From Pyricularia pennisetigena (taxonomy: Eukaryota > Ascomycota > Sordariomycetes > Magnaporthales > Pyriculariaceae), in NCBI RefSeq assembly GCF_004337985.1, contig NC_043744.1:2702408-2766407 (forward strand): 64,000 nucleotides of DNA, read 5' to 3'. How positions within the stretch are numbered: position 1 is the first letter of the stretch; each line of letters starts with the position of its first letter. The position numbers and the translations under genes are program-made. Under the pieces are notes generated by a model, which was not told where the DNA came from, made no database searches, and saw only the letters and a program-made list of their open reading frames with translations. Shown one piece after another: positions 48,594 through 62,584 of the stretch.

Positions 48594-48792
48594 ATCTCGG
48601 TGCTTAGACTAGACCCCTTAGGGGTCCGAGCGCTCCATGTACCTTTTAGCCACAAGTCTCAGGGCTTATCCCTGAAGCCCAGAGCTCCACAATTGATCCA
48701 TTTCGTTCGCTTTGCTCCATTTCGTGGCTCAATTGCGGTTTTGCAATGTACCTGTGGGTCTATCCAAAAAACGCTTTGGTTCAGGTTTGAAA
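48594..48792. mobile_element. Relic of 13.8 kb-family termini (end B fused to end A)
   Basis: After TA at 48,592-48,593, 62 bp match end B (ATCTCGGTGCTTAGACTAGA ... CCTTTTAGCCACA). They run directly into 137 bp matching end A (GTCTCAGGGCTTATCCCTGA ... GGTTCAGGTTTGAAA). There is no TA at the fusion. Copy 2 is inserted at its right edge, and end A-like sequence resumes at 62,600. Confidence 0.7.
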
Positions 48793-48794
48793 TA

Positions 48795-48807
48795 GTTTCA
48801 GTGTTTA
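48795..48807 (+). repeat. Terminal inverted repeat, end B of copy 2
   Basis: GTTTCAGTGTTTA, three C-to-T changes from GTCTCAGTGCTCA, as RIP would make. Preceded by TA. Confidence 0.8.
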
Positions 48808-50183
48808 GATTAAACCCCCTGCTCCGCAATAGGGACCGAACGCTCCATATACCTTTTAGCCACATGGTTTTTCGACCAATTACATTAACCGAAAAAATCG
48901 CGTTCGTTTTGATTTAAAAATATTTTGTCGCATTTCGCCGTTTATAGCGGTACCACCAATAAAATACCCAATACTGCGATATCGCCAACCATTATTCCCG
49001 CCGATACACAAAAAAATAAAACTATTTTATTATTATATTATATATTTACGCAGATTAACTTTTATTTAATATATTATTAAACTAAATAAAACCCGAATCC
49101 AATAATGGAAAACACATTTCCAATAATATTAATAAATATACCCGAAAAAATATTCCCATCCGCGTAATTTGTAACCCAATATTTTACGTCCGATTTAACC
49201 CTATTATTTTTATCGATATCGCAATTATTTTCGTTTTTATCGTTATCCCAATTATTATCGCCCAATTTTATATTCGAAAATAAATGGGAATTTCAACTTT
49301 TTTTTTTAATTAAAAACAATTACCGAGGAAATCCGAATCCGAAACGGAAATAAATTCCGAAACCAAATTTATTCGCAATATTATTAAATTTTGGCGTAAC
49401 CGTTACCGACGTATTAATATTACGCAATTTATCCACGTTTGGGTAATAACGGCAAATCTTTACGAAATTACCCGACCTACCCTATCGCGAATATTTTTTT
49501 CAAAAAAATATTACAAAACCTTTAAATCCGAAAACGTTTACGCGTTAATGGGGTCGAATACCGTTTTAATAATAAATTTCCTATACCTATTAAAACCGAT
49601 CTATTGGGCAAAAAATTGTAATAATTAATATAATATTTACGTTTTTTTAACCGGTTTAAACCCATAAATTTCCAATTTTCGGGAATAAAAAATATTCCGC
49701 CAAAAACGCAAACGATACAAATTGGTTTAAACAAATATTCGATACGTTTACCTAAAAAGTCCCGTCCAAAACGCCAATATTATATAAATTTATATTTTTA
49801 CTATTATTGCATTTCCGGGGTTACCGCCCGTTTTATTTATTGTTACAAATTTCGAACGTGGTATACCTGGAATAATATTTTTTTAAAAACTTTAAACCCC
49901 CCAACGTTAAAAAATTAACGCGTTATATTAATATTAATAATTTTAACCCACGGATATTCCCCCCAAAAAAAAAATTATTTATTACGCGTATTTGCATTAT
50001 ATTTTATAAATAATGGAGTTCCACGACATATTATAAATATATTATCCGGGTTTGGAATATATTTATTTGATAAAACTATTAAACGGTAAACCCAATAATT
50101 TATCGCCGTTACCCAAATATATTATCAATAATATTAATATTTACATTCAATTTTTACCGCGAACAGTAATAATAATTTTTTAC

Positions 50184-50224
<41 letters not shown>

Positions 50225-53177
50225 GGCACAAATAAATTTTAAAAGGATCGTTCGTAATATAATATTATTTTTCGTATATAATAATTTTAATTTTTCGGAT
50301 AAAATATAGGATTTTGGATATGGAAAACGTAACCGAATGCAAAATTTAATATTATATTTCCTTATATTAACGCCAGGATTTAAACGATATACGTAATCCC
50401 AATAGTACGCCACCGTACCCTTCCGCCAAAAATGGTTGCAAACGCCCGCCTTTTTACAATATCCGGACATTTATTACGAAAACGCCAAATATTATATAAT
50501 GCACCAAATTTGTGGCATTTTATTCCTTAACCGCCTATATACGCCTGGAATAATCCCATAATATTTTACTTTCGCACGAATTACATTAACTTTTTATTTT
50601 ATTTAAATCCCCGCCATTACCGAAAACGAAGGGGAATACGCAGAAATTATCCAAATCCACGAAATTCTTTTTAAAGGTTTTTTAAACCTGTTATCCGACC
50701 ATTTCGATTATTTTTCCGTCCTATTCCTCGTTTATAAAAATTAAAAAATAACGTTATATATTCGTGTTATTTAGGAAATTTACGTTAAATTATCCCAATT
50801 GCTTAACAAAAAATAATAAATATTACCCGTGGCAGCGTTTGTTTATATCCAATTTAATTTTATTAACCAATCATAGCAATATTACGCTTTTATAATATCC
50901 ATAAATATAATAGGGTTGGAAAAATACAACCAATTTTAAAAAAATAAAGAAAGGTTTTACCACGTTTTACGGTTTTTACAAAATATATTCCGGTCCCGCA
51001 TTTTATATATTATAATTGCTATTTAAATCCAAAACGGATTATTGGATAGGGATTAAATTTTGAAAAACGTTTTGGAAAAGGTTTTTACCGATATGTTATA
51101 TAATATATATATTTCCGTGGTAAACCGTATTTACGATAATACATTCGCTGGTTATATTAACGGTTTAATAAATATTGGATTATGGGATATAAAACCCAAA
51201 ATTAATATTGTTTTCCGCACGTAACGCCGCTATTTGCAAATAATTAATTTTTTACAAATAATAATAAACGCTTTCCACCAAAAGATTTACAGCGTATTGG
51301 AAATTATAATACCGCAATTGGTCCTATTTTTTTACGGTCGCAAAATAAAAAATTATAATTTTAAAATATTATATTTAACCTGTTTATTACAACCAAAAAC
51401 TATAAGTTAACCGCTGCGCACCGGGATTTTAAAATCAGGGTTAATAAAATATACCACGGCCGGGAATGAATTTAAACCGGTAAACCTAATAATTATGTAT
51501 ATTAATAAAAACTTCGTTTTAAATAATAAAAATAACCGCAATTCCACGCACGATTTGCGAAAAACATTCCTAAATTGTAAAGCGATGGGGCCAATCGTAA
51601 TTACGGTGCGCAAAACATTGGAAAATATCGCACGTACACGTATTAATAACAAATATTATAAAATATTAATTAACCAAAACATAATCCATTATACGTATTT
51701 ATTATTCCAAAATAATTGGGGAAACGAAAAAACCGAAATATTACCCAATTTCGATTTCGACGGCCCTAATTTATTATACCTAGTTCTGCAAAAACTATTA
51801 AACGATAATTTGGAAATATTTAATTAAAAAGTCGTACGCCCAATAACGTATTATTTTAAACGGATATTGAAAAAATGGGGGAAAATCCAAAAAAGGATAT
51901 CACCGGATAAACGGTTTAAATATTAGTGGTATAATTAATACCGAAGGAAATTTGCTGGACGGAATATACGAAAAATCCGACGAAAAAGGCGTATAATATT
52001 TAAAATAATAAAAAAGAAATCAAGCAAACCAAAACGGGTAAAAACGAAAATTGTTCCATTATAAAAAGGAGTTAATGGACAAATAACGATAGTTTTACCC
52101 GCAAATAACGGAGGTAAAACAGCGTCCGCAAAACCAGTAAATATAAATAAATAAATACCAATCGTAAATTTGGCCTAAAATAAAACATAAAATATAATTT
52201 CCTCCAAATTCCTCCGTATAAGTAACCCGTTTTTTAATTGATTTTTTTACCCAAATAAAAATACATTTTCCATCCACCGCCAATTATAAATCCAGTAAAA
52301 CAAATCCTGGTAATAACCGTTATTATAATACCTTATTAATTACGAATAACAAATTCATTAAACCAGATCCTAATAATAACAATTATTCCAAAATTATTTA
52401 TACAAAACCCCCAATTTCCTAATATTAATCCCCAAAAAAAAGCAAAACAAAAAAACCCAAACCGATTAAAAAAAACGAAAACGTTTGGTAACGTTAAATA
52501 TTTTTTTAAAAATGGGTTTATTAACGCCACGCTTTTTTTTCCGCACTGGGGTCGCCGTAAACGATCCAAGGATTAAATCGTCCTCCTTTGTATTTTTTTC
52601 CGAAATAAGTATATAGGGTTTTTTTAACGAATCGAATGTAAATTTATTATAATTAAACCTAAAATCGATAAATAAAAAAAAACGGAATAACGACCGCTAA
52701 AAGGTCGGCGTTATTATTACCAAAAATACCTTTTTTAAACGCTTTATTGGTTTCCCGGCGTTTAATAACCCAGGAACAAAAATCCTTTATTGGGGCCCCG
52801 ATAACCCGCGCGGTCGCGGTTTCGTCGTAAAATCCATCGCTATTTTTAATTTATTTTATTAATTCAACCACAAGCCCCTAATTTATAATGGTAAAATCGA
52901 AATAAAAAAATATATATAATTAATATAATTAGGAAACGTATTACGGCCATTATTTTGCTTTTAATATTAATAATTAATATAAACTGGACCTAACGTTAAA
53001 ATAAAAATTGACGTTTTTTCGACCAAATCCTGTTCGTTAAACTGTTTAAAAATATTTAATACGAACATTAAAACCAGGCGAAAATAAAATTCGCTTATAC
53101 GGCGCGTCCTTTTAAAACAGAAAGCATTAAAATGCTGGGGGGTTTTATTATCCAAACGAAATAATTAAAAAGCTAGG
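48808..53177. other. Interior of copy 2, unassigned part
   Basis: Mirror of 42,420-46,790 in copy 1. It contains an AT dinucleotide run near 50,187-50,220 and the conserved frames listed for copy 1. The open stretch at 51,495-51,827 on the plus strand is the best candidate for real coding sequence; family unknown. Confidence 0.5.
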
Positions 53178-55648
53178 AAAATATAATTGTTATTATTTTA
53201 TACGCCAAAAATTGTTTAACAATTGGAGATTGGATAATTTTGGGGAAACGTATACGCGTAATATATTTAAATAATATTTAATATATATTAGCAACGGCCG
53301 GAATAGTAGAAAAAAGGGCATTAACCTTCCGGAATATATGATTCTTTACCCAATCGAAAAAAATATTCCGCATTTCGAAAATACGCCAAGTAATAGGTTT
53401 ATTTTAACCTAACCGAATTAAACGATTACAAATTTGCAACTATATATTGGCGTTCCATATTAGAGGGATAATAAAACCAATATAACAATTGGGGTGCAAA
53501 TTAAAACCAGCGTTGGAAATATTAATATTTAGGATATAAATGTTAAAATTAGAACTGGAATCGGTGAAATCGGAAACGGTTCTATCGCGTTCGGTTTAAA
53601 ACAGGCCTAATCGGATAATTACCATACCGAAACTGGTTTTTTCCAAAATAAAAATAATAAAATTAAAAAAAGTTAGCAAATATATCAAAATTTGTAACAA
53701 TTGTTATAAAAATGGAAAAATAATAATTATTGTAATATTTATTACAAATTAAAAATATAAAGAATTGTAATAATTGTAACAATAATTGTGGGGAAAAAGG
53801 GGATTACAATAATTATCATAATATAACCAATTTACGTTTCAATCCAAATATTGGGGGTCATAACCAGGACGCGTTAACCTTTTTTTTTCCTCCATGCAAA
53901 TTTCGACCACGCGGGCAATAAACGGCGATTCGTTTAATATGAAATAGACCATTTTAACCCTGCCCGACGGAAATAGCGATTTAGGATTAATGCAAATTTT
54001 TGAATAAACCTAATTAAAGGGACCGTCGCCGTTATACTGAATTAAATCGTCCACAATCACCGATTTGAAACGGGTTTTTGTTTATAAATTCTTTTTTAAA
54101 ATTTTGTCGGACGTTGCGGTATTTGGTTTTAAAATCCATTCCTTTTAACGCCAGCATTTTACCCAGTTCCGCCGAATTAATATCCCGGTTATCATCTTCG
54201 GCGTAAATTATTAACCAAAAAAGGTAATTAATTATTAAAAACTGCAATAGGCGGATAAAACCCATATTAAAAAAAACCGAGGTTTGGCGGTTACCAGTTG
54301 CGGTATCCGGATTAATAGGAATTCCTAATAAAACGGAACCAATGTCGCCGGTATTTTCGCCCACGAATGCGGTAATAATGTTTTTAAAAATTGTTTCGGT
54401 ATTCGTTATAACGTATTCGAAACGGTGACCAAATTGGAGTTTTTTAATAATAATATTACAAAGCGGAATATGTTTACGGTAATAATAAATTGTACCGTTG
54501 GGCAAAATAAACCCGGTATTTATACCCTTACGTACCGTAAATACGCCCGTATATTTAAAAATTACTAACGATTTTTCGTTTGGTGTGGTAGTAGGAATTA
54601 TAAAATTTAAAGTTCGAGGGTAAAACAGCCACTATTTCCAACCCATTAATTCGAATTTTTGCAGGGAAATTTTGGTATTTTTATTAATATTAAAAACGAC
54701 GAAATAACCATTATTTTCCCAAATATAATCGACCGTAAATATATTTTCCTAGGATAAACCTTTAAATCGGGCGAAAAAGATCGCAATTTTATTTTAAACC
54801 AGGGTATTAAAACCAATTATATCCCTAATTTTGTTAATAATCGGCGTGGTAATGGCCATACCCCAATTAATGCAAGAAATAAAGCGAAATACGCGGTATA
54901 TTATCGATTCGCGGTAACGGAAATATTAAATTTCGTTTCCAATTATACGTTAAAAAAGGGTATTAAATGGTAAATATATAATTAAACGCCGGATATTTTT
55001 AGTGTTTTTGCCCGTGGAAAAATCGGCCTTCCGACCGTTTTTACGTTAACGGTTTCTAACAAAATTATAATAATTATTATAAAAAACATTTATTAAATAT
55101 TATTTTTAATATCGGAACTATCGTCGAAATTGTCGACGTCGGGGGGGCGCTGCTAAAAATTGGAATCGATAATTTTATTTATATATTATAGGTTAAACAC
55201 CTTTTCCGCGTTATAAATTTCGTCCAATCGCTTAATTTTTCGGATTAAAAATGTCGAATAAAATATAATGATAACCGTACCCGCAGATTTGGGATTAGAT
55301 TTGCGGGCGGCGAATTTAATTAAAATATTGTAAAATTGCGTTTGGGTAAAAGTAATAACCGTTTACGGAGTATCGGTAGCGTATATTTCGGTTAAACCAT
55401 AATAGTATTTAACGTCGAAAACTGGGAAATTGGTTATTATTATTTTGAATTTTTGCGAAATAAAGCTAGCCGGGACGAAAATCAAAATGGGAAAACATCC
55501 GTCGGTATTTGGGATAAATCGGTCGTATTGGCAACGGATATACCATATATAAATCGCCGTGAAATAAATAATAGCTTTTCCTATATTGATTTTACTAGCT
55601 AATAACCAATTTTTAAAAGTTAACTGCTCCAATTTTATTAAAATGTGG
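53178..55648 (-). pseudogene. SNF2-type ATPase remnant, copy 2
   Basis: Motif I reads EINIGKAII near 55,580-55,610 (copy 1 keeps EMGIRKTII, so the two copies were hit at different bases). FPILIFVPASFISQKF (motif Ia) and DVKYYYGLTE follow. The longest undamaged frame of the element is 54,032-54,505 (157 aa), matching 41,105-41,554 of copy 1. The C-terminal lobe lies near 53,300-53,590. Confidence 0.7.
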
Positions 55649-55689
55649 GCATTTAAACTGAAAACAAATTAATTTAGCAAAAACAAGAA

Positions 55690-55830
55690 TTGTAATAATA
55701 ATTACAATAATAGGGGTGGGATTAAAATAGTAATTACAAAAATAGGGGCAGGATTGTAATGATAATTATAAAAATAAAGGCAAACTTGTAATAATAATTA
55801 CAAAAATAGGGGCAAAATTGTAACGACAAT
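55690..55830. repeat. About 32 bp minisatellite, copy 2
   Basis: Inverted counterpart of 39,768-39,890: units with ATAGGGGCAGGATTGTAATG and TAATTACAAAAA arms. Confidence 0.65.
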
Positions 55831-58800
55831 CACAATTATTAGGGATAATATATATATAATTTACTAACCAATTAATAGGGTAATTAATGGCGATTAAAAG
55901 GAGTATTAAACATATCCCAGTTAAATTAAAAATATTCGCTTTTAATTTTTTTGTACTTAAAACCGATTTTATTATCGGCATTTAGACCGTCGACAGGCAA
56001 AATATTTTAAAAAAGCGCAAATTTTTTATAGCAGCCTAAATCGCGTCCGAATTAAAAAAACAACCAATCCAGGGATAATTTTTGGTTAAAATGGAAAATT
56101 GCGTATGGTATACCAAGACAACCGTTAGGATTCTTTCGCGGGCGTTTTCGAAAATTTCCTTTTTTGCGCGGTTTATATTAATAAATCGATCGGCGATAAT
56201 GGATTGGGTTTAAATAAAATTAAGGAAATCGTTTTAATGGTCGTCGCTAAAAAGTTTGGGATAAAATTCGGTAATATTTGTTTTGGCTTTAATAAGGATG
56301 GGACGATAAAACCGCCTTTCGTCGTACAAATTGTTAAAAATATTTTTAAATATTAACAAATCCAATAAATGCATTTAAATTTAATTTGCACGTTTTTTTT
56401 TAACCGTCCGACCTTAATAGGTTTAAAACGGGACCAGGTATCGATAGCGAATATTACTCTTATGCTATTATAACAGGCGCGGTTAAAATTAAACAAATTG
56501 GCGACGTCGATGGTTTGGTCGGTTCGCGAACGGGTAACCAAATAATATTAAAATTGCATTAAATGCAAATTGTTTAAAACGATAATGCTATCGGCGATAA
56601 CTGTATAATTGGTAATAATAAATAGGGTAAAGGATTATTCGATATTAAATTTAAAAAAATTGCGGCAATTTCCACCAAAATCGTTAAGATTTTTTTTAAT
56701 TTTAACAACGATTTTTCCCTACCGGCGAAAAACAAAATAAAAAAATAGTAACAAATTTTAAATTAATCGTCGATATAATAACCGCTATATATATATAGAC
56801 CCGGGTGAGCGGTTTTAAATTTTAAATCGCCGTATTTAAAATTAGGTCCGGTGGTTATTATCCGCAAATAAATTAATATCGTAGCGAAGATTGAAGGAAT
56901 TATAACCGGTTTAAATTTGTTTGCAAATACTTTTAACCCGGGGAAATTAATATTTTTTTGGCGGATAAAAGGGGGGATAAGGGGTAGGCGACGCCGATTT
57001 GCCAAATTATTAAAAATGGGTTTAATACCCCTATCGTTAAATATATCCGGTACGGAGGCCAAAGTTTTTTACCAAACGGGCATTTTATTGCTTTTAATTT
57101 GTTTATGGGGGTTATTTGCTTTAAAATAAACTAAAAACCCGAATACGTCGGCGATTAATAATAAATTAACTAATAATTAAAATTATACCCGTTATTATAA
57201 AATATATAAAAATAAACGCCAAATTGTAACAATTATTATATTATAACAGTCATTATTTGGTATTACCGCAAAAAATTGTAACAATTATTACAATATAATA
57301 AATAGCAGGAAACATTAATATAAAGATTATAATAATTATCGCAATCCAATGAAAAGAAATATTAACCTATTATATTAATATATTATATTAAAACATTTAT
57401 CGTTTCGTAACCAAATACGATTATTACCTCGTTTATATTCGACGAATTACTATTAAAATGGTATAACAAAATCTGGCCATTAACGCGTGTTTTTACTGCG
57501 GCGACGCTAATAACGGATTAAAAACGTTTAAGGGTTTGGGCGATTAGGGTTTTGGTCGTGTTACGGAAAATATTATTTCCGCGACCGAACCAGGCGGGCG
57601 AATTGGTATTGTTACTAATTTTAAAATAATTAATATAACCCAAATAGGGTATAATGCGAACCAATTTAGCAATATTCGTATTTTCCACTTTACGTTAAGT
57701 TATAATAATTATCACCGATACGGATTGGTTTTTATTTAATTAAAAATCCTTCCATAACGGGACGGGTAAACGATTTAAAAAATCCGTATTTTTGTGCGAT
57801 AGGAAATAGTATTCGGGTTATACGAAATTTATTAATCCATTATTTGGCGTCGAATTAAATTTGGGCTGCGTTTGTAATACCGAAATGAAATTGGTTTTAA
57901 CTGGCCGAACGGTGGTGGTTTTATATATATGGGGTGCGGGCGGCCTATTTAATAGCGCGGGGACCGGGTTAATAATAACTTCCGGTTATGGTGCAGGGGG
58001 CCGGTTTTTGGGGTTTTTTGGTAACGGGGACAATACGTTAGCAAATAATTTTAAAGATATTAAAGGAATTTGCAATTGGCGGTTATCCAAATCCGGGGCA
58101 GGTTCGTTATAATTATCGTTTATATTAATATTATTATCGCCTTTATTGGCGGACGCGGGGGTAAATTAATTATCGTTTTCGCTTATATAAATATCGTCGT
58201 TATTTTAGTCGATAAGGGCGGGGGTAAACCCGTTATCGCCGGCGTCCATATCGGCATTATTTCCATTCTTATAGACGGGGGCGGGGGTAAATTTATTATC
58301 GCCGGAATTTATGTCGGTATTATTTTAATTATTATTATTATTAAAAATGGGGGGAAAATTTAAAAGGATTCCGGTTGCATCCGAATAATTTTATAATATA
58401 AAACGGTTTAACCGTGCAAAATTTAGTTCCAAAATAATTGCAATATCCGCGTCGTAATTTTCCAAATCCTTAAAATATTAGTTTATTTTTTTAATTCGGG
58501 TTCCTTTTTATAGTATAATTATCAAGTTAATAGGTAATTTAATATTATTGGGTATATGTCCCAACGTAAATTTAATGGTGGTTTAGGCGGAGGTTTTGCT
58601 TTTTTGGCGTTTTTTGGGAGCTATAGTGATAAAAGACCGTAATTGTGACAATTATTACGGTTTTTGGCGAATTAAAGCAATTATTGTAATTATTATTATA
58701 ATAAAGTTAATTAATCTGGCCCGGGCCTAACCGGGTAGGGGGTATTTTTGCGATACAGGGGCGTTAATTATAATCTACCTTTATTATAATTGGGTTAATG

Positions 58801-60297
58801 TTTGTTTGGGTGGGTAAAATATAAATAATTGTATTTAATTAAAAATATTTTAATTAAATTCCCTAACGAATATATTTACAATATTTGCTAAAACAATTTT
58901 GCGATTATAACAATTATTACGTTTTTTGGCTAAAAATTAAACGCTGGTTTAATCGTTACAATTTTTTATCAATTATTACAAAAAAAATCTGGCGGTCGGG
59001 AAAAAGGTTTTTATTATGAAAAAAAAGAAACAACTAATAAAAAAAAATAAAATATTTATAATTGGGTTTACGTATAAAGTGTTTTGCTGATAAAATAAAA
59101 TTAAAACGGAAACGCTAAAAATCCCGGAATTTAACCGTAATAATTGTTACAATTCGCAATATCGAACCCTTTTATTTTTAATCGAAGCGCCGTTACGCCG
59201 TACCAACTTATATATAATCCAAATTTTTAATTTACGTAACAATTGTTATTATCCAGCATTTGGTCGTTTTATTTAGGCCGTTAATTGGGGATCTTAATAT
59301 TTGACAATTATATATTTTACGTTGTTTAATAATCCTCCGCCCCTGGTTAATCCAATTCGGCCTCGCCTTTTTCGTCGTTCGACCTTTTTACAATCCAGGG
59401 TACGTTATTTAATTTAATTAGGATTCATTTTAATCGCTTTTTAGCTTTTGGGTTATAAATTTATAAACGTTCCTATATTAGATATTTTGCAACCGTCAAC
59501 ATTAACCAGCATTTTAACCTATAATTATATTACCGTTTAATTCGTTCGTCGGCGTTTAGTAGGTTATTTTCCCGAATAATTGTTAATTATATTTATCGTT
59601 TCCTTAAATACTACCGTGTTTTCATTTAACCGCCTTTTGTTTATTATTTATGCAAATAAAAGGCGTAATTTCGTATCCCATTTTCGTATATTATTGGGAA
59701 TTAAACAGCGAAATAATCGTTATATTATTCAAATTATGTAATTAACTGTAAATTTGGAATATTTTTCAGCAAATTATTTTCCGTCCATTCCCGGTTATAG
59801 GAATAAACGAGTTTTTTGGCGATATTAAAAATCATTGGTTTGGGTAATATTAATTGGGATAATAGGTCGTATAACCGCCGCGGGTTTGGGAAAAAGATAA
59901 TTATTACAAAATAAGTACCCCATTTATCCAATTATTTAAATATATAACCTCTATGGGAATTTTTCTTAAATATTTTAACTGGCGGTTTTTAGGGGGTAAT
60001 GCGGGTAAAACTCCAATTTGGTGCACGCAGGCGTTATAACAGTTTTCAAGTTAATTTATCATAGAAAATAAGTTCGTTTCCTATATAAAATCTAATATAA
60101 TTTGTCGAAAATATTTAACGTTAGCGAAAATTTGCAAATTTGGCATTTCCTTTTTTTATTTTTTCCTATTTATTATTTCCTATTACGTCCAATAAGGCGG
60201 AACGCGTAATTCGCATATACCCAAAAAACCGGTTTGTGGTAATTCCGACGCTTTTGCCCGTTTATTATCGTTTAAATTAAATTTAGCGATACGTGAA
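55831..60297. other. Interior of copy 2 between the two helicase remnants
   Basis: Mirror of 35,300-39,770. It includes the acidic-repeat counterpart near 58,140-58,350 and palindrome-rich AT stretches near 57,220-57,340, 58,640-58,700 and 58,900-58,980. No recognisable family. Confidence 0.5.
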
Positions 60298-61538
60298 AAA
60301 TTAATAAAAAATAACCGCGTTTGTAAATACGTTGAAAAGTTTAAATGGGTAATTTACAAATTTTTAACGTTTTTTCGTAATACCACGGGTTATTTGGTTA
60401 ATTTGGTTAATAAATTGAATTTATTTTAATTATATTTAACGATAAATTTATGCGTATCGAAATACCAGTAAGGCGCAAAACAATATACGGTTATTTTACG
60501 GTTGGGCCCGCGTGCGGTTCGTCCGAATTTTTGCTATAAATTTACGGGGTCGTTTAATATTAACGCGCCGTTTTGCATTACAAATTTTACATTAAATATA
60601 TCCATATTTATACCTAAAAATAAAATGGAAAATATAATGCAAACTTTAAAATCCGGTTTGGAAAATTTTACGTAAATTTTAATTTTGTCGATTTTAAATC
60701 TAAATACATTATACCGGATAATTATATCGGTTGCGTTTTGTTTAATAAATTGCCTAAATACGAGGTTTTTTATTAAAAATTGGCGTATTTGGATAATACG
60801 GTTCCTGGCGTCCATATATATAATAATTTTAGGAATACGGGTGGCGGATAATGGTATAATATTCCCTATTAGGAATAGAAAGCGCCGGTAATCGTTAATT
60901 AATGTTTTGCGTTCCAAATATTATATTATAATCGTAATTTCGGGTCGGTCGAAAGGCGTTTTAACGAAACGTTTTATCCTTTTATAATATAATTGGTCGA
61001 AAACGTAAATTTTAATTCTTACTGTAAAAATTACGGTGCACCCGAGTATAAATACGGTTATTGTTATAATTACCCGGACCAAACGTAATATGGAAAACGA
61101 TTCCCTAAAATCTTTCCACTGTAAAATTATATAATATTTATGAATGGTAAGGTAAATAAAACGATATATTGGTGGAATATGGGGTTTCGAAAAAGTTTAA
61201 AAAATCGGTAATTAATGGTTTATTCCGGGTTTAAAAAAATGTGCGTGTATTTACAAACGGTTTACGGGTTCCAAAAAAGGTTATATTAAATAAAATTAGT
61301 TTTGGTAATAAAAACCATATATTTATATTTACGTTTAAAATGGATTAATCGATTAATTTGGGGTTCGCGGCGGGATAACGTTATATATTGCGGAATTCTT
61401 TTTCTTTTAATTTGTTGAATGGGATTATTTGGATAATAATAATTCATTGCGAATAACCGAAATAGTTTGTAATACTATATTTTTCCCGTACCCGGTTTTT
61501 GCCAGCAAAATAATATTTTTTTATATTATATAAAACCC
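60298..61538 (-). pseudogene. DEAD/RecQ-like helicase remnant, copy 2
   Basis: A frame at 60,917-60,534 stays open for 127 codons. It reads LINDYRRFLFLIGNIIPLSA (motif III region), NATDIIIRYNVFRFKIDKIK, LGINMDIFNVKFVMQ (motif V) and LNDPVNL (before motif VI). These match copy 1 and the RecQ-like order. Confidence 0.7.
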
Positions 61539-62584
61539 GGTATATATATTATATTTGGTTATAATATAGGATTCGTATAGGAGTATTGGGGGGTTTGTGG
61601 AGGTTTAAAAACCATATAATAGCTAAAAAAACGAAGTTATATTATCAATTTAAATTACCAACAACTTTGGTTTTGGCGTATAATTCCGGGAAAATGTATA
61701 CGTTAAAAAAGGTATTTGCCCCCGCGTATACGGGATTGGGACCGCGAAAGATTGCGTCGATTTGGTGGGAAAACGAAATATATATAAGCGTGTTTCCGGA
61801 CATTATATATATGTAATTTAATACGAATATATAAAAATTTGCGGAAATAATGGTTTTTTTAATGGGTGGATATATAGCGTATTATATAATATATACCTTG
61901 TACGGATTATAAAATTAATGGTCTTGCGTTATTTATATTAAAATTTATATGTAAAAATTCCTTTCGCTTTTGCGATTTTCGTTATATAAATTTTAACGGA
62001 TTATAATCGTTATTGGTAAAATGCGAAATGGGTATCGATGGTATTTATTAGTGCACGTATAATATATTAAATGAAATTTATTTTATACGGATTGTCAAAT
62101 AAATAATTTTGCGATATTTGGATTAGAATTTATATGTAAAAATTCCTTTTGTTTTTGCGATTTTTTATATATAAATTTTAACCGATTATAATCGTAATTG
62201 TTAAAATGCGAAATGGGTATCGATGCTATTTTCGGGTTAATAATGGGGATACCGTTATCAACGGATAAAAAACGGGTTATATCCAACTTTTAATTGGCGT
62301 ACCGGGTGCAAAAAATTTTGGATTTATAAAAAAGGTTTACCAATTCCTATTTTTAACGATGTTTTTTTTCGATATTTTGCGTGGTTGTGGAATAATAAGG
62401 GAATATCGGTCGCAAAAAGGCCAAAAATACCGCCATAAACGGCGAAAATCGACAAATTGTCTTTAAACCTAAGCCAAAACGTTTTTTGGATGGGCCCACA
62501 GGTACATTGCAAAACCGTAATTGAGCCACGAAATGGAGCGAGGCGAACGGAGTGGATTAATTGTGGAGCTTTGGGCTTTAGGGA

